Assembly (NCBI GenBank): GCA_022729285.1
Contig: JALDAI010000001.1
Coordinates: 1 to 27,137 of the forward strand
Direction: 5' to 3'
DNA length: 27,137 nt
Origin: Candidatus Nanoanaerosalina archaeon
GTDB taxonomy: Archaea > Nanohalarchaeota > Nanosalinia > Nanosalinales > Nanoanaerosalinaceae
Under the pieces are notes generated by a model. It was not told the DNA's origin. It saw nothing but the letters and a program-made list of their open reading frames with translations, and searched no databases. Shown piece after piece: positions 15,208 to 22,731 of the stretch (the first letter of the stretch is position 1; each line of letters starts with the position of its first letter). The position numbers and the translations under genes were made by a program.

Positions 15208-17873
15208 TCCCTCCACACCTCCACCGAAACCTTTGAAGGACCCCAGAGCCAACTTAAACCATCATAAACACTGTCCTCAAAAGTGAAATCCTCCTCATCA
15301 AGACGAAAATCGACTAAACCATCATCGTTGACATCCAAACTGTCTAAAAGCCTTTCAAAAGCATCGTTAACAGCATCGTTTTCAGGATCCCACTCATCAG
15401 ATTGGTTGCCTACACAGAGCTCAAATGAATCAAAACGAGTTTCAACAGTTCTACAACCGCCTTCAGCCCTTTCAAAGACATCGCCGTAACCCGAAACCCC
15501 GTCAACATTTAAGTCGTAAACAAAACGAGACGAAGGACTTCCACCAGCCCTTTCATCCCACGAAGAACCTGTATCAACAGAAAAGTTGTTCCAACCATAA
15601 GAAACAGCTTTAGAAGGCACACCTATGCGGAAAGGAGCTCCTAAACTTTCATAATCGTCGCCAAAGCTGTCAAGACGGAACAAGTAGTTCCATCCACCGT
15701 CCTCATACAAAACTCTGTCCAGCCAGTAACGAGAAGAGTAAGAGATAAGACGGACATCAGAAGGTTCAGAGCCTTCAGGTACGTAGAAAGAACCGTTTTT
15801 AGGAGAGTTCACCTCATCACCGAAAGTATCCGATTCAAAAGACATAGGGATTCTACCGAAAGAAGACCTTTCACCGGTTTCCTCATCGTACTCAAAACTT
15901 AGGTGAGAGCTTTCATCCAGAGAAACATTCTCCAGCTCACCCTCTCTAACCTCTAAGTACTGCTCCTCATAAGAAGCCATCAAGATATCCTCAGAAACAC
16001 GGCTGTAAACCTCCTCTAACTCAGCAACAGTAGCATAATAATACTCACCCTGGCCACACTCAGCCATCTCCCTTAAAGTCTCCTGATCAACCTCAGAAGT
16101 CGGTCCGAAACCGATAGTGTAAACCTCGATACCGTGCTCCTCATAAGCCTCACAAGCAGAATCAATAGCCTCCTGAGCAGGATCACCGCCGTAACAGTCC
16201 TGGTTAGCTACACCGTCACTCATAACAACCATAGACCTGTAGTTAGAAGGATCAGAATCTTCTAACATCCTTGTAGTAGCATCCTCAACACCGCAACAGA
16301 TACAAGTACCTCCTGAAGCCTCCCAGCCATCAACAGTGTCGTAAAGAGACTCATGGTCTCTGGAAAGCTCGTGGACATCATCCTCAGAAACAGTGCTTTC
16401 ATACGCGTTAAGACCCACCCTGTTACCCGAAACGTTTAAAACAATGTCTATAAAGTCCTTAGAAACCTCTTTAGCCACATTTATTCTCTCCCTTCCGTAC
16501 TCCATAAAGTCTCCGTCACACGATTCACAGCCGGATTCAGTGTCACAGTCGTTCATCCAACAACAGAAAAGATCGTAGTTTTCACAACTGTTTTGACAGT
16601 CGTAATCATCCTCATCCCCAGGCACATCACAAGCACCCATACTACCGGAAACATCCACTACCGAGAAAACATCAGCGTAACGTCCTTCCAGCTCAGAGAC
16701 ATTCGACATACCTATTCTGAAAGGAAGGTTTTCACCTTCAAAGCTTTCAAGAGAGCCTTCAAGACCTTCATCAATGTCTTCCTTACCCATCTCAACCTCT
16801 TTGTAACCCTCCTCAGAACCTCCTTCATACACCGTTTCACCGCCTAAACTAACAAAAATCGGATGGTCGCTTGTAAACCTTAAATCCAGATTAGCATGCT
16901 CCAAATTTTCAGGGACGAAAGCAGAAGAGTAGAAGTTTATTACACCGTCTATACCCGGTACATCCACTTTTTTAGAACCCGTACCCTCAGATCCAAGCTC
17001 ATCCAAAAAGAAAGAGCCCTGATAATCCACTCTGATAAAACCTCCACTAACAGATCCTTCCTCACCAAAAACAAGTTCGAAACTGTTCTCACCACTATCC
17101 AAAGAATAACATAAGTCCTCCCTCAAGCTTTCAGAGTTGCAGATATCATATTTTTCAGGGTAGAACCCTTGACCTCCGGCCGTAAAGCTTTCAACGTACT
17201 CACCGTTTACGAAAAGATCAAAGCTGTCAGAAGCGGATAACTCCATGTCGACAGAAGAGACATCAACGTCAGAAGGTAGCTCAACCAAACCCGTCAAATT
17301 TCCTTCACCAACATAATTCCCAAAGAAAAAGTACTCAGAAAGCTGTGTACCAGCCTCAGAAACAGAAGCAGAAGCCGTGTAACCCCTTGTTGAACGGTTC
17401 ATCTCAACACCTGACACCATCCTCGAAGAACTGCTTAAAACATCTCGGCTATCCTCACCCTCCTCAGTAGAGTAAACAGTTGTAGAGTCCTCTCCCTCAC
17501 CGAAAACAACGCTGAAACCGTAGCCATCCTTTTCAAAATCCTCAAAAAACGTTTCCAAAACGTTTTCAGCAACATCTTCTTCACCATGAACAACAAGAGA
17601 TCCAACCACCTCTAAAACAGATCCTTCAAACTCAGAACTTTCTAAACCGGTTTCTTCAACAACAGAGCCTCTGTAAGACGAATTAAAAGCGTTTTCAAAC
17701 TCTCTAGTAGATAAAAGGCTTACATAATCCTCAGCAACAACACCAGCATCTTCAAAAGTTGCGAAACCAGGTTCAAAACCGGTATCAGGTATATCCAAAA
17801 CTATGAAAAGACCTGTTAAAAGAAGAAAAATAGCTAGAAAAGCATCGAAGGAAAAGTAGAAGCCTTTTTTCAT
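15204..17873 (-). CDS. Giant pilin-like protein with von Willebrand factor A domain (putative pilus-tip adhesin)
   Basis: About 889 residues from the ATG at 17871-17873, which overlaps the upstream stop (ATGA); a GTG two codons earlier is possible. The leader MKKG plus FYFSFDAFLAIFLLLTGLFI resembles a prepilin N-terminus. Residues about 25-390 are beta-rich, with glycosylation-like NxS/T sites. A vWA domain spans about 400-635 with MIDAS residues Asp407, Ser409 and Ser411 (DVSGS), Thr523 (SGGTC) and Asp553 (MSDG). Between the first MIDAS strand and the next helix lies an insert with eight cysteines (about 415-452), and further cysteines sit beside Thr523 (CICC). About 250 more residues follow. 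vWA domains bind ligands through a metal ion. With pilin-like anchoring this resembles TadG or PilY1-type adhesins, which is inferred from architecture. Confidence 0.85.
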   Translation of the reverse strand: MKKGFYFSFDAFLAIFLLLTGLFIVLDIPDTGFEPGFATFEDAGVVAEDYVSLLSTREFENAFNSSYRGSVVEETGLESSEFEGSVLEVVGSLVVHGEEDVAENVLETFFEDFEKDGYGFSVVFGEGEDSTTVYSTEEGEDSRDVLSSSSRMVSGVEMNRSTRGYTASASVSEAGTQLSEYFFFGNYVGEGNLTGLVELPSDVDVSSVDMELSASDSFDLFVNGEYVESFTAGGQGFYPEKYDICNSESLREDLCYSLDSGENSFELVFGEEGSVSGGFIRVDYQGSFFLDELGSEGTGSKKVDVPGIDGVINFYSSAFVPENLEHANLDLRFTSDHPIFVSLGGETVYEGGSEEGYKEVEMGKEDIDEGLEGSLESFEGENLPFRIGMSNVSELEGRYADVFSVVDVSGSMGACDVPGDEDDYDCQNSCENYDLFCCWMNDCDTESGCESCDGDFMEYGRERINVAKEVSKDFIDIVLNVSGNRVGLNAYESTVSEDDVHELSRDHESLYDTVDGWEASGGTCICCGVEDATTRMLEDSDPSNYRSMVVMSDGVANQDCYGGDPAQEAIDSACEAYEEHGIEVYTIGFGPTSEVDQETLREMAECGQGEYYYATVAELEEVYSRVSEDILMASYEEQYLEVREGELENVSLDESSHLSFEYDEETGERSSFGRIPMSFESDTFGDEVNSPKNGSFYVPEGSEPSDVRLISYSSRYWLDRVLYEDGGWNYLFRLDSFGDDYESLGAPFRIGVPSKAVSYGWNNFSVDTGSSWDERAGGSPSSRFVYDLNVDGVSGYGDVFERAEGGCRTVETRFDSFELCVGNQSDEWDPENDAVNDAFERLLDSLDVNDDGLVDFRLDEEDFTFEDSVYDGLSWLWGPSKVSVEVWRE

Positions 17874-18946
17874 CTCCACAACACCGTCTTAACCGTTACA
17901 GGTTTAGTTTCATCTTTTTCAAACAGTAAAGAGCTTCTTTCCATAGGAACCACATCAAACTCACCGGAAGGCCTTTCACCGTAAAAAGGCTTTGAGCCGT
18001 AAAAAGTCTTGGTTAAAACATTACCGTTGTCAGGACTTAAAGATTGCCTCAAACCTTTTTCAAAAGTATCAGAAGAAAGATAGTAGACGGAGTTATCCCA
18101 AGAACAGACACCGCATACGCCGTCACCAACTAGAAAGCCTTGGTCGTAGTTGGAAAAACCGTTAGAACTGTTCTCTAGGCTGATATTTTCGCTTTGATTT
18201 ATTTCATGGTTTAAAACTGAGCTGTTCTCAACAGAAAAGTTTTCAGGAACCTGTTCAAAACCGTTGATACCGTTTAGCTCCGTTAAGTATTCTCCTCCTC
18301 TTATCTGTACAAAAACGTTATCCTCAACAAAGTCTTCTAAAGTATTAATATCACCTATCTGAGCCTCTCCTATAGATACAGCGCAGTCGTACCTAGAAAG
18401 GTTTGAAACGAACTTTTCAGACATTTCTTGTGAAGATCCGTTGTAAACACTGTTCAAAGAAGAGAGGTTTTCAAAACCGTTTCCTTCACCGTAGTAATAC
18501 ATATCCCAGCTACTGTTCGAACTATCCACCGTTTTAACAGTTTCAGTTACTTGATCAGTTAACACAGCAGTACCGCCGTTGCATATACCTCCTACAGAGT
18601 CGACACCGTTGATTTCTATGTAAAAACCGTATCCAAAGATTCTGTTACTTCTTAGAAACTCATCGTAATTCACATAACTTAACCCATTGAACTTTTCAGC
18701 CGACAAACCTCCTTCACCGGTAGAAATACCAGGAACCTTGACATTAGAGTAGTTCCAGTTATTAGGATATCCTTCAGTTCCTAAAAGAATGTTTGAAGTA
18801 GTTCTCAAGTAGTCCTCCATAACTTCGTACTCAGAAAAACCATCAACATCTGTTGAAGCATCTAAAAGAGTGAATGAAAGGTATACCACACCTATAAAAA
18901 CGAACATGCTTACAACCATGTCAGTAGAAAACATCTGGCCTTTCAC
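17870..18946 (-). CDS. Pilin-like extracytoplasmic protein
   Basis: A protein of 358 residues starting KGQMFSTDMVVSMFVFIGVVYLSF: a one- or two-residue leader before G|Q and a single hydrophobic helix (about 9-28), followed by a large, Asn/Ser/Tyr-rich domain with six or more cysteines, including CGVCSW. The start is GTG at 18944-18946, overlapping the upstream TGA as GTGA and preceded by GAGGTGG, a strong internal ribosome binding site. It overlaps the vWA gene by 4 nt. KGQMFS-type short leaders are seen in other archaeal pilin-like proteins. Its role as a minor pilin presenting the vWA protein is inferred from the operon. Confidence 0.75.
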   Translation of the reverse strand: MKGQMFSTDMVVSMFVFIGVVYLSFTLLDASTDVDGFSEYEVMEDYLRTTSNILLGTEGYPNNWNYSNVKVPGISTGEGGLSAEKFNGLSYVNYDEFLRSNRIFGYGFYIEINGVDSVGGICNGGTAVLTDQVTETVKTVDSSNSSWDMYYYGEGNGFENLSSLNSVYNGSSQEMSEKFVSNLSRYDCAVSIGEAQIGDINTLEDFVEDNVFVQIRGGEYLTELNGINGFEQVPENFSVENSSVLNHEINQSENISLENSSNGFSNYDQGFLVGDGVCGVCSWDNSVYYLSSDTFEKGLRQSLSPDNGNVLTKTFYGSKPFYGERPSGEFDVVPMERSSLLFEKDETKPVTVKTVLWR

Positions 18947-19341
18947 TCAACCACCTCGATAACTCCTTCATTGTTCCTCAAAAAGTTTTCACCACCGGTT
19001 ATACTTCCATTAACGGTTTGAGCAGAAGTAGATGAGAACACGGTTCTTCCTCTCCACCTAACAACTATCTCTCCACCGATTATTTCAACCGAATACTCAT
19101 GTCCATCAACTGTTTCAGGGATCCTAAAATTTCTGTAAAAACCATCACCCTTAGCTAAAACCATGTCAAGTTCATAACCTATCCTGTCAGCTATCCTAAC
19201 ACCTTCAACAGACTCCTGGTGGCTCTGAAGAAATGATCTATGGTCCATGATAGAAGATAAAGTTACAGCGAAAAACACCATTATGAAAACGAACATAACA
19301 ACGAACTCAAGAGACGCCTGGCCTTTTTTGGAGTTACTCAT
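18943..19341 (-). CDS. TadE-like minor pilin
   Basis: 132 residues from ATG at 19339-19341 (MSNSKKGQ). KKG|QASLEFVVMFVFIMVFFAV matches the TadE/F pseudopilin pattern GQASLEF, with cleavage after KKG and a hydrophobic helix at about 8-30. The mature domain is small and contains no cysteine. The start overlaps the end of the upstream pilin gene by 8 nt; a much longer upstream reading exists but only duplicates that gene in another frame. TadE-family pseudopilins in bacteria accompany TadG proteins that often carry vWA domains, the same partnership seen here. Confidence 0.82.
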   Translation of the reverse strand: MSNSKKGQASLEFVVMFVFIMVFFAVTLSSIMDHRSFLQSHQESVEGVRIADRIGYELDMVLAKGDGFYRNFRIPETVDGHEYSVEIIGGEIVVRWRGRTVFSSTSAQTVNGSITGGENFLRNNEGVIEVVE

Positions 19342-19759
19342 AACTGATCTCAACATAATCACCTTTAGACTCAACAACAACCTTGTAAACCCCTCCGTTA
19401 CCAGGTATCTCGCCTTGTAAAGGGAAATCAAGCTCAGTGTAGTACTCCGATTCAGAGCCTCCCTTGTCCAAGACGTACATAAAGTAGTTGTCAGATGTTT
19501 CAGAGTATACAACAGAAGTCGGTAGCTCAACTTCAAAAGTTATCTTTGTACCGGAGCCACGGGAATAAACTCTCCGTACACCGCTTTCGATATGATCCAT
19601 AGACCTTACTAAACGTTCTGTATCCCTTGAATCCTCCAAAGAACCAACCATATCTCTAGAGTACGATATAAGAGGAACAACTAGTAGAAGAGCTATACTT
19701 ACAATAATCATGTACTCCAGACCGGACTGAGCCCTCCGAGAGACAAAACCTTTAACCAT
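19334..19759 (-). CDS. Class III-like pilin heading the vWA pilus operon
   Basis: 141 residues from ATG at 19757-19759. The leader MVKGFVSRRA is followed by QSGLEYMIIVSIALLLVVPL, a class III prepilin motif (QSGLEYM for QxSxEYL), although the cleavage-site residue is Ala rather than the usual Gly. The mature part is about 110 residues and has no cysteine. A TTG seven codons upstream is open, but a TATA box about 26 nt before the ATG supports the shorter, leaderless form. It is the first gene of an operon of five pilin-like proteins running to 13945, with every junction overlapping. Confidence 0.82.
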   Translation of the reverse strand: MVKGFVSRRAQSGLEYMIIVSIALLLVVPLISYSRDMVGSLEDSRDTERLVRSMDHIESGVRRVYSRGSGTKITFEVELPTSVVYSETSDNYFMYVLDKGGSESEYYTELDFPLQGEIPGNGGVYKVVVESKGDYVEISYE

Positions 19760-19780
19760 CAAATAACTTTTCGGTATCAA

Positions 19781-19790
19781 GGTATAAAAC
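19781..19790. promoter_or_regulatory. Shared TATA element of divergent genes
   Basis: GGTATAAAAC reads GTTTTATACC on the other strand. On the minus strand it lies about 26 nt before the pilin ATG (19759). On the plus strand it lies about 33 nt before the methyltransferase ATG (19819), giving a leader of about 8 nt. The gap between the genes is only 59 bp and contains no second TATA-like element of equal quality. Confidence 0.5.
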
Positions 19791-19818
19791 TTCTTCCAGC
19801 AGACACTTCTTTAAAAAA

Positions 19819-20616
19819 ATGGTAGAGCAACAAAAATATATGGAACTACTTATACCATCAACCTTTGCAGCTGACGAAAGAGATATGAAAGCAAGAGCTG
19901 TAAAGTACGGACTTTTAGCAAGGACAGCATCTATTTTCGGAGTTGAAAAAATAGTTATCTACGAAGACTTCGACGAAAAACTTAACACAGAAAGAAGCGC
20001 CGAAATAATGGAGAAATACCTTAATTATGCAGAAGTACCTCCATACCTTAGAAAAGACTTGATTCCTTTCGACAGAGATCTAAAGTATGCTAATATTATG
20101 CCAGCTTTACAGACAGAGTCACACGGCTATTCAGACAAGTTTAGAGAAGCCGTAGTAGAAAAAGTTGAGAACGGTAAAGCAACTCTTAAAGCAGGTTTGA
20201 AGAACAAATTAACTATGTACGGAGATTATGAAAAAGGCGAAAGAGTCACTGTTAAAGTGATAGGAGTGGACGAAGCTCAGCCTATAAGTAAAGAAGACAT
20301 ACCGAAGTACTGGACATACGAAGTTGAAAACAGGAGAGAAGGCCTAGGCACCTTACTTGAAGAAAACGATAAACCGGTGATAGTTACATCAGCACACGGA
20401 GACGACTACCGAGAAGCCAGTATAGATCAGAAAACCGTAGAAAACTCTAAGATTGTCTTTGGAAGTGCTTGGAGAGGTATACCTTCCATGTTGGAAAGAG
20501 GAGACCTTGAAGAAAAACATTTCGACCACATAGTAAATACCGTTCCAGAACAGAACACTAAAACAGTTAGAACCGAAGAAGCTCTTTTCATAAGCTTTTC
20601 ACGCCTTATGGTTTGA
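19819..20616 (+). CDS. SPOUT-class RNA methyltransferase (COG2106/DUF171 family)
   Basis: 265 residues. The opening MELLIPSTFAADERDMKARAVKYGLLARTASIFGVEKIVIY and the end IVNTVPEQNTKTVRTEEALF are characteristic of the archaeal/eukaryotic SPOUT family that includes human SPOUT1 and archaeal MTH1-like proteins. The C-terminal EEALFISFS segment is part of the trefoil-knot SAM-binding site. An OB-like insert (about 105-160: KATLKAGLKNKLTMYGDYEKGERVTVKV) is also typical. It should methylate RNA in the cytoplasm, with target not known from the sequence; rRNA or tRNA uridine N3 methylation has been proposed for relatives. It is divergent from the vWA pilus operon with a 59-bp shared promoter region, and has no functional link to it that I can see. 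Confidence 0.85.
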   Translation: MVEQQKYMELLIPSTFAADERDMKARAVKYGLLARTASIFGVEKIVIYEDFDEKLNTERSAEIMEKYLNYAEVPPYLRKDLIPFDRDLKYANIMPALQTESHGYSDKFREAVVEKVENGKATLKAGLKNKLTMYGDYEKGERVTVKVIGVDEAQPISKEDIPKYWTYEVENRREGLGTLLEENDKPVIVTSAHGDDYREASIDQKTVENSKIVFGSAWRGIPSMLERGDLEEKHFDHIVNTVPEQNTKTVRTEEALFISFSRLMV

Positions 20617-20644
20617 TAAAACCAAGTTTGAAACAACATAAGTG

Positions 20645-20677
20645 TTTATAAAACTTTGTTTTAGTATAAGGATTATG
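20645..20677 (+). promoter_or_regulatory. TATA box of the small gene at 20675, leaderless
   Basis: TTTATAAAA (20645-20653) is centred 26 nt before the ATG at 20675, and no Shine-Dalgarno sequence is present. It supports this internal ATG over the longer reading that starts at 20642. Confidence 0.55.
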
Positions 20678-20875
20678 CCGGAAAAAAACTACTGGATAGT
20701 TGAGAAAGTAGGAGACAAAGCCAATCTTTCAGTCTGCTCAGAAGAAGAAGCGAAATACTTAATGAAATCAGAAGACTGCGAAGACTGGATGGTTGCACCA
20801 GCAACCGAACAAAGCAAAGAAGATATGGAACAACGGATTGACGACCACGGATTAGAGTTTGACCCATGGATCTGA
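20675..20875 (+). CDS. Small acidic protein of unknown function
   Basis: 66 residues (MPEKNYWIVEKVG...), soluble, acidic, Trp- and Cys-containing, ending DPWI. The layout of short beta strands followed by a helix with SEEEAKYLMKSEDCEDWMV suggests a compact domain. No family recognised. The ATG is supported by an in-phase TATA box. Its end overlaps the start of a 36-codon ORF for a membrane peptide. Confidence 0.6.
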   Translation: MPEKNYWIVEKVGDKANLSVCSEEEAKYLMKSEDCEDWMVAPATEQSKEDMEQRIDDHGLEFDPWI

Positions 20876-20976
20876 TAAAAGAAGTTAAGGATGTTTTAGA
20901 AGGGTTTTTTACAGCCTCACCGGGTATAACAGTGTTATACCTTACTATAACGGCGTTATACTTGATTAAAGGTTAA
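20866..20976 (+). CDS. 36-residue putative membrane peptide
   Basis: The ORF reads MDLIKEVKDVLEGF, then TASPGITVLYLTITALYLIKG. That is an amphipathic start followed by one hydrophobic segment of about 17 residues ending in a lysine. ATG (20866-20868) overlaps the 66-residue gene by 10 nt, suggesting translational coupling. Its stop overlaps the stop of the convergent DUF192 gene by 4 nt. Short, so chance is possible, but the tight packing and the clean transmembrane pattern support it. Function unknown. Confidence 0.45.
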   Translation: MDLIKEVKDVLEGFFTASPGITVLYLTITALYLIKG

Positions 20977-21326
20977 CAGAACTCAACTTTATCGCCGATT
21001 TTAACGCCTTTTTCTTGTAAAAGACCTGATTCAACTTCCAGTATATATTTACACATAATATCAGGACGGTAAATCCTCCATGTTTTAGGTGATAAGCTGA
21101 TAGGTTTTACATCCTCATTAATAGTTACTACTTCTAACTCTTTTGATATAAACGCTAAATCCAATGGATACTTCATAAAAGGCATCCAAACACCGTACTT
21201 ATCCTCCACATCGAACTTTAGGAGAGCTCTACCCTCTTCTTTAAACATCAACCCTTTCATCTTACTGAAATAAGAATCCAGTAATTCAACATCACTAATT
21301 AACTCTCCACCTATCCTAACCTTCAT
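20973..21326 (-). CDS. DUF192 family protein (COG1430)
   Basis: 117 residues. SYFSKMKGLMFKEEG, then VWMPFMKYPLDLAFIS and later the KYILEVESGLLQEKGVKIGDKVEF ending are the signature blocks of DUF192 (GLMFR... W...M..PIDvvFld...vLEl..G....gi..Gd.v). It has the full domain and little else. Many bacterial and haloarchaeal relatives are exported, but this copy lacks a signal peptide. The biochemical role of the family is unknown. It is the last gene of an operon that begins at 22679 with three membrane proteins, and follows the 95-residue gene by 6 nt. Confidence 0.88.
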   Translation of the reverse strand: MKVRIGGELISDVELLDSYFSKMKGLMFKEEGRALLKFDVEDKYGVWMPFMKYPLDLAFISKELEVVTINEDVKPISLSPKTWRIYRPDIMCKYILEVESGLLQEKGVKIGDKVEFC

Positions 21327-21332
21327 TTAGAA

Positions 21333-21620
21333 TCAGTCTCTTAGCTCTTCAGGAACTTTTAAATCCGGATTATCTTCTAATACAGGTTTTATAGCTTTTT
21401 TAATAATTATTTTAGCAGTTCCAAAACCTAATTCTTTGTAGCTGTTGTAAAGATGTTCAAAAACTTTTTCACCGTTTTCTGATAGCTCTAAAACATTTCC
21501 GTCATCATCAACCTTTAGTCCTTCAACCTTTTTGTTGGCCGTAGTAATAGCAACTTTTTTCACAATCTTCTTCTCTTCCTTTACAACCTTTTCTATAAGC
21601 TCTTTATACTTCTCTGACAT
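21333..21620 (-). CDS. Small soluble protein of unknown function
   Basis: 95 residues: a helical, lysine/glutamate-rich start (KYKELIEKVVKEEKKIVKK), a short beta part (VEGLKVDDDGNVLELS) and a helical end with YNSYKELGFGTAKIIIKKAIKPVL. No signal or membrane segment. Its start abuts the stop of the preceding membrane gene without spacing, so it belongs to the same operon. The K/V/D pattern near KVDDDGNV suggests a folded domain, but I do not recognise the family. Confidence 0.7.
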   Translation of the reverse strand: MSEKYKELIEKVVKEEKKIVKKVAITTANKKVEGLKVDDDGNVLELSENGEKVFEHLYNSYKELGFGTAKIIIKKAIKPVLEDNPDLKVPEELRD

Positions 21621-21923
21621 CTAAACACCTGTGATTTCTTTTATATAAGGCACAATACCTGTGAAAAAGAAGGTAAGCCCTACTATTTTCAGTACATTTG
21701 TGAAAAAGTTAAAGTGGTGGGTTGCTTGTTGGAAAATTATTCTGTACATACCGAATATTTCTGAAAAAGCGAAAAAGAAAAGTCCGAAACAGATATTTTT
21801 CCACATAACAGGGACTTCTCCTACGTAGTCGTAAAGATGTTTCAGCGCTAACAAAGTTAAAATAAACGCTAAAACAGGAATGATCACATTTGAAACAGCT
21901 AGAAAAATGTTTAAATCATTCAT
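21621..21923 (-). CDS. Small multi-spanning membrane protein (third of a trio)
   Basis: 100 residues with hydrophobic helices at about 6-28, 41-58 and 74-92. Histidine- and phenylalanine-rich between helices (QQATHHFNFF). It overlaps the preceding membrane gene by ATGA (21920-21923). No family recognised. Its layout parallels the two preceding proteins, which have comparable size and several helices. Confidence 0.7.
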   Translation of the reverse strand: MNDLNIFLAVSNVIIPVLAFILTLLALKHLYDYVGEVPVMWKNICFGLFFFAFSEIFGMYRIIFQQATHHFNFFTNVLKIVGLTFFFTGIVPYIKEITGV

Positions 21924-22285
21924 ATCCTACTCATCCTCCTGTAAAAAACTCCTACTGTTACTAGGATAAACATGTATCCCGGTAGTTTTGTTATATCAGA
22001 TGCTAAAGCATAGCTAACGTAGTAAAGATTTGTTGTAGGCGCTTGAGTAAGTATAACAGCGTTATGTACCCAGTTCAAAAGGTATGAGATAGTTAAAAAT
22101 ACAAAACCTACTAGTAGGTAGCTTAAAACATGGTGTTCATTGAACTCTAGATCTTCTTCTCTGAAAAACACGAGTATATGGTAAGCTAAAACCATGTATA
22201 TAAGCGCCGGTACAAGAGAGGACGCATGGAAAGGAATATTTAAACCGCTTAAAGCGTTAAGAATTCCGCTAATAATCTCTACCAC
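21920..22285 (-). CDS. Small multi-spanning membrane protein (second of a trio)
   Basis: 121 residues with hydrophobic stretches at about 4-16, 23-40, 52-72 and 98-115, joined by short polar loops (FREEDLEFNEHH, NWVHNAV). The conserved-looking His residues in HVLSYL and WVHNAV could be functional, but I know no family. The start used is GTG (22283-22285), within the end of the first membrane gene (17-nt overlap); no strong ribosome binding site is visible for it, so the exact start is uncertain. Confidence 0.65.
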   Translation of the reverse strand: MVEIISGILNALSGLNIPFHASSLVPALIYMVLAYHILVFFREEDLEFNEHHVLSYLLVGFVFLTISYLLNWVHNAVILTQAPTTNLYYVSYALASDITKLPGYMFILVTVGVFYRRMSRI

Positions 22286-22679
22286 CTCTTACAAGGTAGG
22301 CAACATAGCCTACTGCGCTGGAACCAACTACCCAGGAAAACATAAAGTCTCCTTGGAACTTGTAAAAACTGTATATCCCAACAAAACCGGAAACTGTCAA
22401 GTAAGTTGCCGCTAAGATAACAAAAGAAGACATTATAGATGTGAAAAATGTTTCAAAAACCTCTAAGTCTCCGAATAACATCCTAGAGAAAGGGTAACCA
22501 ACGAAAAACATTACAGCAAAAACCGCTATGTTTTCAGCTAAAAGCATCGGTAACGTTCTTGAAACCTCCATTGTAGAAACAATAATCGATAATTCAGGTG
22601 CAACCGATTCTGCGGTTAAAAAAGCCACCAACCCTACCAATACGGTTAAAACACCGAAAAATTTGTAGGACTCGTCCAT
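22269..22679 (-). CDS. Small multi-spanning membrane protein (first of a trio)
   Basis: 136 residues with four hydrophobic helices (about 6-24, 45-63, 78-103, 112-130) and a C-terminal RGGRDY tail. It heads a tightly packed operon of five genes (to 20973). A TATA element about 26 nt before the ATG (22677-22679) suggests a leaderless transcript. No family recognised. Three small membrane proteins in a row with overlapping ends suggest subunits of one membrane complex. Confidence 0.7.
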   Translation of the reverse strand: MDESYKFFGVLTVLVGLVAFLTAESVAPELSIIVSTMEVSRTLPMLLAENIAVFAVMFFVGYPFSRMLFGDLEVFETFFTSIMSSFVILAATYLTVSGFVGIYSFYKFQGDFMFSWVVGSSAVGYVAYLVRGGRDY

Positions 22680-22701
22680 AGAAAAATTTTACCGTTTACT
22701 G

Positions 22702-22709
22702 TATAAATA
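22702..22709 (-). promoter_or_regulatory. TATA box of the membrane-trio operon
   Basis: TATAAATA (TATTTATA on the minus strand) is centred about 26 nt before the ATG at 22679, and no Shine-Dalgarno sequence is present. It lies just beyond the end of the coiled-coil gene at 22732. Confidence 0.55.
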
Positions 22710-22731
22710 TTTAGGGATTTAATCCGTTGTT

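Noticed and set aside
19342..19536. 64-codon N-terminal extension of the TadE-like pilin
   Set aside because: It lies entirely inside the upstream pilin gene in another frame and would place the prepilin signal 70 residues in. ATG 19341 gives a normal leader.
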